The notes under the pieces were generated by a model, which was not told the DNA's origin, did not search any database, and worked only from the letters and a program-made list of their open reading frames with translations. Shown piece by piece: positions 54,618 to 64,000 of a DNA stretch of 64,000 nucleotides. How positions within the stretch are numbered: position 1 is the first letter of the stretch; each line of letters opens with the position of its first letter. Source of the stretch: Gigantopelta aegis (Eukaryota; Mollusca; Gastropoda; Neomphalida; Peltospiridae); contig NC_054703.1 of NCBI RefSeq assembly GCF_016097555.1, positions 36,239,842-36,303,841 on the forward strand, in the 5' to 3' direction. The position numbers and the translations under genes were made by a program.

Positions 54618-56256
54618 AAGGTGGTGCTCGTTTCGAGAAAAACAACGCTGAAGTAAAATGGAATGTATTTTGATAGCACCATGCCATTTAATCGCGCAAA
54701 TATTAAAGCATAAATTTAAGTACATGTACCCGATACTAATTTCAAATGATCGAAAATTGTAATCAACTATCGGTGAATGGATTGATTTTATTTATTACCC
54801 CAAAAAACTATTTTTGTTTTTAATCTGACCATATACATATATGTACATGCGATAAATTATAGAGTGTGGCAAGGATAACGTTTTTTGTAGGGGGGTGTTA
54901 ATGTTTGTTGTTGTTTTTTTGTCACAAATTTGTGGGGTTTTTTTTGTTTTTTTCTTGGGGGGGATTGCAAGTTGCCTTCTGAGTGGCACAAGAACTGAAT
55001 ATTCATATCACCTAAAGTTAAAAAAAAAAAAAAATCCATTTTTATTCTTTCTTTTTTTTCTCCTTGTTACTTACTGTAAATTTGTTAATATATATGTCAG
55101 AGTGAAGTTCTAACCAACTTCACAATTTGATTTTAAAGCTCACCACTAGGTACATGTTGCACTTTAAATTCATATTATATTTGGCACGAGTTCAACCCGT
55201 ATCCCCCTTTCAATGGTGGAAAGAGTACCGTTTTTTTTTCCCCTATTGGTGTATTGAATTAACCATATGAACTGGGTATTGCATTAAATACTACAAATGA
55301 TGTAGTGCTAGGCCTGGATTCGAACTCCAGACCATTGGGACTGTAGCCTACCACTGTATACACTCGACCATGCAGTGGATCAACAAGTGAAACTGCATTT
55401 TAATACTTATAAATCTCATAGGGTGTATTTTGACCGAATGAACCGAACGTCTACGGAATAAAACGAAGATTTAGTCCCATGATGCCTCATTCTGTCTTCT
55501 GTGCTATATTTCTTCCAAAAGCACCATCAAAAGCACCCGTGTGGAAGAAATTTTATACAGAATAGTCAAAATGTCTAATTTTTCAAAGGCAAAACATAGC
55601 GATACTGGATTACGAAATATAAACTTCATGTTGGTTTTACAGAACAAATTGTTTTAAAATATATTGTATATAACTATCGCTAACCATAACCCTAACCGTA
55701 ACTAATTCCAAGAAATATTTCTTTAAAATAGAGGGGGGGGGGGAATACGGTACTTTTGCCTTAAATAATTTGCACCATATCATTTAAAAAATTTGTTTTT
55801 ACTATTGTAGTTAACCAGTGTCAATTGTGACCCGAGTTACTTCCCTTGAATAAAAAATATATATATATTTTGGAGGGGTTAGGATTGACTTTTGTTGTAA
55901 TTATTATTTTGTGAAAGGTATTAAATCACTATAGCTAAAACTAGATATCATTATTTTAAAGTCCTGAATATGTCTACTGTCTGTAGTTACACCGATTCTG
56001 AAAAAGAAAGTTAGCCATTAGGTCTATTGAAATATTTTAATAAATATCAAATCTGTTACTTGAAATATGAAACAAAAAGCAATACGGATATCAAATGAAG
56101 GCATCTGAAAATTATAATTTACGTCTTCATACCAGATAAGTAAAGGAAATCATGCATATGTCGAGTTTAGATCACAATCCCATGTAGGCTGCCATTTTTA
56201 TATGCCCTTTCTTGCATTCCTCCTTCTCTTTGGTGATCCTAAGAAGTGTGCAAAAA
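54618..56256. other. Intergenic DNA
   Basis: T/G-rich runs at 54890-54965; a tRNA-like remnant at 55305; nothing else recognised. Confidence 0.45.
55305..55385 (-). repeat. tRNA-like remnant (SINE head or pseudo-tRNA)
   Basis: The complement has a B box GAGTTCGAATCCAGGCC and a plausible anticodon-arm region, but the acceptor stem does not close. Confidence 0.45.
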
Positions 56257-56425
56257 GTTTGTTTTGTCTAACGACACCAGTAGAGCACATTGATTTATTA
56301 ATCATCGGCTGTTGGATGTCAAATTCTGAAATAGGTTAAAGAGGAAATCAGCGTTAAATTGTTTTTATTATATGTACCATCCCACAGACAGGATAGCACA
56401 TTCCATGGTTTTTGATAGGAGCTGT
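56257..56425 (-). mobile_element. Partial SINE, type-2 tail
   Basis: Tail and part of the core; worn. Confidence 0.8.
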
Positions 56426-57025
56426 GGTGGAAAATATAATAGAATACACAAAGCAAGGTAAAGTGTATTTTAAAATTTTGTATTGAAATCAAACTGTTTT
56501 AAAACTTTAAAATTCATTCTGGGTGGAATTTAAATTATTCCAAAACAATTTTTTTTAAACTGTTGCTATTTCAATAATATTTTACCTATCGACCTATAAT
56601 TTTCGCTGAATGTGGCAAATATCTGTATAGGCCTAGTAATGAGTGTCAAATATTACAATTACAATCCCCATATGTTTGAGTTAATTCCATATTCAGCAGG
56701 GTTATCGTTTTTTTTGTTTGTTGGTTTAGTTTGTTTGTGTGTGTGGGGGGGGGGGGGGTGGGGGGGGTTGTGTGATTTTTTTTTTTAACTGACCCCTATA
56801 GGTTACTTAAAACCCCTATCATATGAAAAATAAAAAAATAAAATGAACAAAATAAGATGATCTAAGATGATGATGATGATGATGATATTAATTATTAATA
56901 AATAAAAAATTGTATTGATTACAAAATTACAAACTTATTATTATGTTTTTATTAATAATATTAATTAAGAAATGAATTAATTAACAATACTGATTATAAA
57001 AAAAATTCATTTTAAATATTTTTGA
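56426..57025. other. AT-rich gene-free stretch
   Basis: GATGAT and ATTAAT low-complexity runs at 56865-57000; G-rich run near 56740. Confidence 0.5.
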
Positions 57026-57200
57026 AATATGCACTCAGATGGACAGCCAAGTTTCCCTTCCTCTCACCCACCCCAACACTTTTCCTACCCTGGACGGAGG
57101 AGCAAGCATAAGTCGACACCTGCGCCCATTACACGCGCGCTACAACAGCTTGTTCTGAATGTGCACGTTAAACCCTATGACCTGACCTGACAAAAACGTC
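57026..57200 (-). mobile_element. Retroposon, GGTCAGGTCATAGGG family
   Basis: Reverse copy ending ACCCTATGACCTGACCTG, intact at its 5' end and truncated at the other. Confidence 0.78.
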
Positions 57201-57499
57201 AAAGTTTATATGACGGCGACAGTGACAGAACTGTGAAAGATAGTAACATCTATGTTTCGCCTGTCATCGACGACAGACAGAAAAGGTAGCCGGCTTTAGA
57301 TTTCTTCGTATGTCCTATTTTATCACAATAGCCTAATATTCCAACAGATTTCCATAACGTAATCAGAAGTCGAGAGAACCGTCAGGAGAATAGTATCGAT
57401 CAAAATTATGTTAAAAAGCTGAAAATGGCCGATTCCAGCAATCCTGGAAATTCTTGGAGACGTATATATTAGACATTCTTGAACATACGGATCTTTACT

Positions 57500-57620
57500 C
57501 TCCTCAAAATATGTAGTGGTGAGTTGGTTTTAGTAGATATTAATAAATACGGCAAACTAAATGCCTCGAGGATGAGGATAACTCGTGTTTATTCGTAACT
57601 GTGTCGGTCGGTCGACTTCG
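57500..57620 (+). other. Candidate 5'UTR exon end with strong donor
   Basis: A CG-rich stretch (GTCGGTCGGTCGACTTCG) ends in GTAAGTCG at 57621. A first exon here would pair with the start exon at 58688. The 5' boundary is not visible. Confidence 0.33.
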
Positions 57621-58295
57621 GTAAGTCGATTCGCAACATGTCGGAAGATGCGTCTGTCGAAATGCCAGACGGCATGTCAAAACACTTTTACATTTCCAAA
57701 TTCATAATAATCTTATCACGTGGTACTGGTAGTATAATTTGCTTTTGTTATAACAGTTATTTGTAAATTTTACATTTTCGTCTGCTATTAATATACTAGA
57801 TGATAGATGGTTTTTATCATTTTATGAACAGTACGGTATCGATTCGGCGAATTGAATTGAAAGTCGTTCTACTAACAGGTAGTAGCTAGGCTACTTGAAG
57901 TCAGGGGCGTAGCGTGGGCTGGACCTGGGATGTTTCGAATATGACAAAAAAAATTGTTTACCTGTGTGAATAACCTAATATTGCACTGTAAAACTTGTTT
58001 TAGCCTTGCCCGCACCCCACCTTTGCCTTTGGTTGAAACCTTGGAATTCATATGATACGGTTAGTAATAATTAATATGGGTTTGAATTTGACCTGTTGGT
58101 TGATTGAAACTTAATTCCCCCAATAGATCACTTTGTTAATTTTGAATAAAATAGAAGAAAGGAATGTTTACAGATTGAGGGCTAGCCAGTTGTTAATTTA
58201 AATAACTAATTAGTGAATTTTATGTTTATTATGATGAATTTTTTTCTTCGGAAAGATATCTGCTTGTTACTTGTATTATAATGATACATACACCG

Positions 58296-58450
58296 TTTGC
58301 CAGAAAGACGTTTTGGAGTATGGCACTATGGAATTGAATGCAACCACTGTCATGAAAATCATCAAAATGGGTTACTTTTAGGGTTAGCGTTAAGAAAATC
58401 ATGCAGTAATGATAAGAGTAATTAATTTTGTTCAAATGTAACTTTAAAAA
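58296..58450. mobile_element. Partial copy of the 1511-1750 element family
   Basis: Shares TTTGCCAGAAAG, GTATGGC(A/G)CTAT and GAATTGAATGCAAC with the nested element at 1511-1750. Confidence 0.6.
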
Positions 58451-58687
58451 AAAAAATATATATATATATTTAAAGAGGGAACTTCATCATAATAGAAGCC
58501 TACGTGAATAGTAGCCTGCCTTTCAATAATTTAGTAGTCAGGTTTGAGAGCATTGCGAAAATAGAAGCCTAGGCCTTCTGTTAAAAGATTTACGGTACAT
58601 GTATATATAGTAAATTGTATTGACATACACATATATGTATAATACTTCTTTTTAATAATAATTACTATTTGATTTTTTTTCCTTCAG

Positions 58688-58839
58688 GTTTTAGACATAA
58701 TAAATAAAATAGACTATGCCAAGTGAGGCAAATTTGTCTCTGTTGCTATGGATGTGATTCTGTTGCTATGGAGATAATGGACAAAAATGAAAATGTTACA
58801 AATGGACAATTGTCAGAGACAACCCTGGAGAAATTGGGG
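58688..58839 (+). CDS. Candidate start exon of unidentified plus-strand gene
   Basis: A T-rich tract and TTCAG acceptor at 58687, then a short leader with one small upstream ORF (58748), an in-frame ATG at 58768 and a second ATG at 58777, then MDKNENVTNGQLSETTLEKL-G, then the strong donor GGG|GTGAGT (phase 0). No later exon was found before the right edge, so the rest would lie beyond 64,000. The product is unknown. Confidence 0.42.
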
Positions 58840-58914
58840 GTGAGTTGAAAATGTCTCTTTTTTATTTTTATATATATATAAATAATATCATTTCTCCCTT
58901 TACTGTGTGAAAGA

Positions 58915-59030
58915 AAGGAAAGGAATGCTTGTTTACAACACCTCAGCACATTTTAAACTATATATATATTGAGATTATAATGCACTTTTGGACAGTCAAG
59001 ACAGCACATACCATGGTCTTTGATGCACTG
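58915..59030 (-). mobile_element. Worn SINE fragment
   Basis: GGAATGCTTGTTTACAACAC then CAGCACATACCATGGTCTTT; mostly deleted. Confidence 0.55.
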
Positions 59031-59694
59031 TATTTCCTGTAATTAATATGTGCTGTGCTTCAAATATAAGCACTAATGACTAATTTGTTCATTGGTTTGT
59101 CTTTAAAATAAAATAAAATTGTTTATTTTAATTTTAAAATTAAAAATTAAAAAACAAAATTTTGAAAAAATAAGTTCTGGTCTCCAGTAAGCATTGTTTT
59201 GGGATCGTTTTGAAACGAATGTGTTTGGGCACATATTAGAGGAAATACGGTATCTGACATGGAGTGCTGGTTGGGACAGGAAAACAAAGTCATGAAACCA
59301 CCCACTTTAAAATGTACATCCCAGCCCTCCATTGCTGTTTAACTTCCTGAACACTCCATATTCTAGACTATAAGTGTTCTAGAAACATGGTTAAAAAAAT
59401 GCTTTTGAAAACTCTTCTTTCTTTTTTTGTAATATAATTAAAATTTGTTGTCATATTTTCTTTCTGAGTTCTTTAAATTTATATAATTTGTCTTAGCTTA
59501 ACGCCCAGTGACCAATGTTTTATTTGTGCTGGGATGTTGCTCAGTACTCAATGTACATTCATTGTGTGGTTCATTTATTCATTCATTGCACTTTGGTTTG
59601 CAGGTTTGAAAAATACTGTTTGGTTTAAACAAAAAAAACAATCTGACAATGTTACAAAGTACATCTAGAGATTATTATACCAGCTTGTGTGTTG
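59031..59694. other. Gene-free stretch
   Basis: Holds a solo CATT-tailed SINE tail at 59497-59590 and nothing else recognised. Confidence 0.5.
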
Positions 59695-59795
59695 TACTGA
59701 TTTTACAAAACGAGTGGCAGGATTTTTGTATTGCCCGAGCGAGAGCGAGGGTAATACATGAATCCTGACACGAGTTTTGTAAAATCAGTACGACT
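59695..59795. repeat. Inverted repeat with ~43-bp arms
   Basis: GTACTGATTTTACAAAAC is repeated in reverse as GTTTTGTAAAATCAGTAC around a GAGCGAGAGCGA loop; a few mismatches. Probably the core of a foldback transposon reaching about 59640-60050. Confidence 0.85.
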
Positions 59796-60403
59796 CACAC
59801 GCGAGGTAATAATTTCTTTATTATCCATATTGATATTGTTGTTTTCTTTATGAATATCAATACCCAACTCAAAATGTTTCAGCCACAACTAGAAGGAGAC
59901 GACGAAATGACATCATATTTCAAATGCACAGTCTGAGCTAGGAGAAGCAGCATTGCTTCCCAAAATTACGTCATTACATGTGTGCTTCATATGATTATTA
60001 TTAACTCAGTTATGTTGAACCATATGGATAATAAATTATTTCATGAAACCCTAAAAAACTCCACAAAAACATTAAGATTATTTTAAATAAACATTTTAAA
60101 CAACTTTACATAATGTACATGTATAAGTACACCATATACATGTATGTAGGACAAATGACAAACGAGTTGTCATGATTGTTATTATTGGACTCATTTCGGA
60201 AAACAATACTATTTACATGTAGTTGACCTAATAACTTAATCATAAAACCCTGTTAATGTTATGACTAAATAAGCCCAAGGCACAAATGTGTGGTATGTGA
60301 TTGCTTTGTTTATATGTATATCTACATGTAGTGTTACACATACCTGTGATCTACAGAATTTGTGTAGCATTGTTATTTTATATTTCACGTGGGGGGTGGG
60401 GGT

Positions 60404-60733
60404 GAGGGGTTGATTTAGCTCAGTCAGTTGAGTGCTTGCCTGAGGTGCTTGCGTCGCAGGATCGAACCACCTCAGTGGATCCATTCAACTTATTTTTTTT
60501 TCTTTTCGTTCAACCAGTACACCACAACTGGTCAAAGGCCGTAGTATGTGCTTTCCTGTCTGTGGGAAAGTGCATATAAAAGATCCCTTGCTGCATTAGG
60601 AAAAATATAGTGGGTTTCCTCTGATGACTACGAGTACGAGTCAGAATTACCAAACGTTTGACATCCCATAGCTGATGATTAATTAATCAATGTGCTCCAG
60701 TGATGTCGTTAAACAAAACAAACTTTAATTTCA
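60404..60733 (+). mobile_element. SINE, D head, type-2 tail
   Basis: Full-length with a well-preserved tRNA-like head: GATTTAGCTCAGTCAGTTGA A box and GCAGGATCGAACC B box. Confidence 0.93.
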
Positions 60734-60814
60734 TGTGCAGGATTTGAGGATAAGGGTGAAAAGTGTTCATTATCATTGAAAATAGGAGGCTTTTCATTCA
60801 TTCATTCATTTCAA

Positions 60815-61045
60815 CTTATTTTCATGCTTAAATATCCAATTAAGGTTCAAGCACGCTGTCCTGGGCACCCCTGTCTTGGACAGTGGGTTAGTGGTTAGTG
60901 GGAGAGAAGTCTGTGTAGTGATGTTACACGTACCCATTGAGTCGTTAAACTCGCTCTGAGTGGGAGCCGGTACCGGGCTGCGAACCCTGTACCTACCAGC
61001 CTTATATCCGATGGCTTAACCACGACACTACTGAGGCCGGTAGTA
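60815..61045 (-). mobile_element. SINE-C
   Basis: Complete reverse copy with a small internal deletion. Confidence 0.9.
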
Positions 61046-61081
61046 GGAGGCTGTTTGAGGTGTATAATCGTAAGAAAAGTT

Positions 61082-61295
61082 AAAGTTTGTTTTGTTTAGC
61101 ATTTTAGCACATTGATTTATTAATCATCAGCTATTGGATGTCAAACATTTGGTAATTTTTACGTATACATACAATGTAGTCTTAGAGAGGAAACCTGTTA
61201 CAATTTTCTATTAGTAGCAAGGGATCTTTTATATGCACCATCCTGCAGACAGGATAGCACATACCACAGCCTTTGATATACCAGTTGTGGTGTAC
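61082..61295 (-). mobile_element. SINE core, type-2 tail
   Basis: Head absent. Confidence 0.88.
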
Positions 61296-63340
61296 TGCTG
61301 TGGCCTCTATAGTATTTAAATAACCCAGTGCTTTGAAGTTGTTATTGCTAAATTATAAAAACTGTGAATGTGGTACACACACACACACATATTTATCCTG
61401 CATTCACTGTATACATCAAATTGGCAAGATAAGATGACTAGATAAATCTCTATATTTTCAGTCACTGACCAGAAATATAGGTCATGTAACATACGTCCGA
61501 CTCAATTGGTATTTTACACTAGATTTTCAATAAACATAGTCTTTAAATCATTTGTTTTGTACAGCAAATATAAATAACGTTTAGTTTTGTGATAACTATG
61601 CAAAACTTGTATATTTATTTATGAATTAGAATTTAGAAATGCTTTTTGAATGTTGCAGAATGTAGCTAGTGTCTTACAAAGAATGACGTTATGTATCTTG
61701 TATGACATCATACGGCAAAAGCATTGTTAGGTTGATGATACCCGATTTGCTTACACAAAAATGGAATATATAATGATTTTTGACTATTCATGTAGGATTG
61801 CAGGATAAAAGAAATAACCGTTTACTGCCTTAAGATATTGACTTTATCCAGCTTAGGTCAAATGTCGAATGTTGCTCGACAGAAACTCGCAGCATTGGCA
61901 ATTCTAAGCTTCACAGGATAAAACCGATATATTATGGCAGTAACCAGTTATTCTTTATATAATATATGTGTACAAGTGTACACAACAGCAAAATGAGGCA
62001 GTGCTTGGGCTTAATGATTGATAATTCAAACATTTTCTGTTGTCAACCTATATATTTATTTATTTATTTTTACATGGTGGTGATACAGACCTTGGTTTTT
62101 AAGGTGCGCGGGTGTGCTCACGCTTGTACAGTGCACATAATTTCAATCTAACGAGTGTGAAAAACAGCGCATGTTATACTCGACAAACTGTGCACGTAAA
62201 ATAAATTTGTATATTTATTTCCACAATTTACAAAAACCAACACTTTTCATAGCTTATTTAGCTAATAGGAAGGTCCTTTTATTAAAACATTAAACATTAA
62301 AAACATGGGAGTGGCTTCCATGCAGTCGTTAAACTGGTATTTCTCTTTGTTGAACAAATCAGGAAATACTTGTTTAATAAGCAATTTTGTAGACGTACCA
62401 GTCAAAATCCAATCTGAGCTACTTGAGCTACCTATTTGATTTACGGTATTTTGGAGAGTGCAGTTTTTTTACTTGCCTTAGCATATTGAGGTGTATGATT
62501 TTCCACTCACCTGGATTTTTCAAAAACCAAGGACTGGTTATTAAGCATCTGTACAAGTTTATAAAAACAGCAGCCATGAATGTGGTTCTTTCATGTATAC
62601 AAAACTGAATGGTGAGGTGCAACCTAGAGTCACTGAAAATCACCCATTCTGTCTAATAATGAACTCTGGAGGCGGAGTTACGAGAAGATATGTTATTTCA
62701 ATTTTATTTTGAAACGTACCATAGGCATCAGAAAATAATATTATTAATATGTCTTGAAGTTAAAATGAATTTGATCTAATTCCGGTATGTTGCTGAATTC
62801 CACAAGTATATTTTAATTGATGTATGTATCATTGTATGTATACATGTTTTCTGTATGTGCAGAAAGCTCAACAATTCCAGAATATAGTCATTACATAATT
62901 GATAATTGACATTTTAGATTTTTAACAATAAAATATAAATACAATTATGTATGTTTACCTATGTTATTATATTTTAAATTGTGTTGGTGTGTTATCTCAG
63001 TCATATTATATAGAAGACTATTATACATGTTATGACACATGTACCTGTACTTAAACTAATAAGATTATCTGGTTTTAATATATATTATACATCATTACAT
63101 GTTATACATTTACCTGTAGTTATATTAATCAGATTATCTAGTTTTAATATAACAAATAAACCAACACAAATTTATATATATTAATAAAAACAAAATGCAC
63201 TTGATGAAAGCGCTTAGAACTATGAAGTATTGGCACCTATTCAACATCCTTGTTGCATTCCTGTTCCATGATTCAGTGGTGTCTATTTTTATGTGTGTGC
63301 ACCATGTTTTGTGAAAATGTCAGCCAACCCAGCTGTATGA
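61296..63340. other. AT-rich DNA, no exon found
   Basis: 61600-61945 looks like a worn member of the foldback family at 38263-38700 (GGATTGCAGGATAAAA, GACTTTATCC). The rest is featureless. Confidence 0.45.
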
Positions 63341-63655
63341 AAGAAATGTTTTTATTTAACGACGCACTCAACACATTTTATTTACGGTTATATGGCGTCA
63401 GACACAGGTCCACACAGATATTGAGAGGAAACCCGCTGTCGGCACTTCATGGGCTATTCTTTTCAATTAGCAGCAAGGGATCTTTTATATGCACCATCCC
63501 ACATACAGGGTAGTACATACCACGACCTTTGATATACCAGTCGTGGTGCACTGGCTAGAACGAGAAATAGCCCAATGCGCCCACAGATGGGGATCAATCC
63601 CAAACTGGCTGTGCACCAAGCAAGCGTTTTACCACTGGGCTACATCCCGCCCCCC
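63341..63655 (-). mobile_element. SINE, A head, type-1 tail
   Basis: Full-length; ends at a C-rich run. Confidence 0.92.
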
Positions 63656-63822
63656 CCCCCACCCCACCCCACCCCCACCCCCAGCTATATGTGTCTTAAA
63701 TACAAGTTTTACCGTACAGAATAAGACGCATTTCATGTCAATGTTCTGATGAAGATTAATAAGTCTCGGATCTTAAAATAAACTCAGCTATAACTACAGA
63801 AATAAACTTAATGGTAACTTGG

Positions 63823-63970
63823 CCTTGGTGGTGCCATGGTTAAGCCATCGGACATACATGTAAGGCTGGTAGGTACAGGGTTTTCAGCCTGGTACCAACT
63901 CCCACCCAGAGCAAGTTTTAACGACTCAGTGGGTAGGTGTGAGACCACTACACTCTCGTCTCTCTCAATT
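63823..63970 (+). mobile_element. SINE-C, truncated at its 3' side
   Basis: TTGGCCTTGGTGGTGCCATG head to CTCTCGTCTCTCTC; then a short duplication of 63784-63816 (TATAACTACAGAAATAAACT). Confidence 0.85.
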
Positions 63971-64000
63971 CAACTATAACTACAGAAATAAACTTAATGG

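Noticed and set aside
57425..57472. Start codon ATG GCC GAT TCC as a first coding exon
   Set aside because: Sixteen codons then TAG, and no strong donor before the stop.
60404..60475. Intact tRNA gene
   Set aside because: A and B boxes are good but there is no closing acceptor stem and a SINE body follows; it is a SINE head.

Overview
This is a eukaryotic window, most likely from a mollusc. It is AT-rich and dominated by dispersed tRNA-derived SINEs, short inverted-repeat DNA transposons (MITEs), satellites and homopolymer runs. Its genes are split into small exons by long repeat-filled introns. The SINE styles and the close match of the one clear gene to animal cyclin H support a lophotrochozoan/molluscan source; the species call is inference.

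Main gene: a complete cyclin H gene (CCNH) lies on the minus strand from about 44,881 down to 25,062. I rebuilt it by hand as ten coding exons. The splice phases all agree, the sum is 960 nt (319 codons plus stop), and the protein aligns end to end with metazoan cyclin H (human 323 aa). Cyclin H is the regulatory subunit of CDK7 in the CDK-activating kinase and TFIIH. Its introns carry at least twenty SINE copies or fragments, a 41-bp minisatellite (intron 3), a 24-bp minisatellite abutting the exon 5 donor, a GACT tetranucleotide array (intron 8), a GA array (intron 1), a near-perfect palindrome (intron 9), and degenerate tandem copies of exon 1 and of the 5' end of exon 8.

Second gene: a pogo/jerky-type DDE transposase-like gene on the minus strand. 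A long ORF at 50,521-52,206 is joined by a phase-0 intron to a five-codon first exon at 54,547-54,561, giving 566 aa with psq-type HTH, CENPB-type HTH, an intact D-D-D catalytic triad and a C-terminal PHD-like finger.

Two gene starts are proposed with less certainty. One is on the minus strand (first exon 6,269-6,287, second exon about 513-755) and runs off the left edge through a 65-bp satellite. The other is on the plus strand (5'UTR exon ending 57,620, start exon 58,688-58,839) and runs off the right edge. I could not identify either product.

The rest is repeat. Several insertions are nested and can be proved from the sequence by target-site duplications and empty sites: TTAA-type MITEs (9,662-10,342; 49,976-50,386), 5-bp-duplicating hAT-like elements (1,465-2,030; 21,063-21,227), retroposons with 13-14 bp duplications (8,707-9,086; 18,638-18,914; 38,282-38,342), and LINE reverse-transcriptase 3' remnants (18,319-19,204; 53,520-53,720). 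I see no CRISPR, operon, prophage, rRNA or intact tRNA gene, and no convincing undescribed functional system. The strongest novelty candidates are the exon-derived tandem arrays in CCNH and the modular head/core/tail structure of the SINEs.
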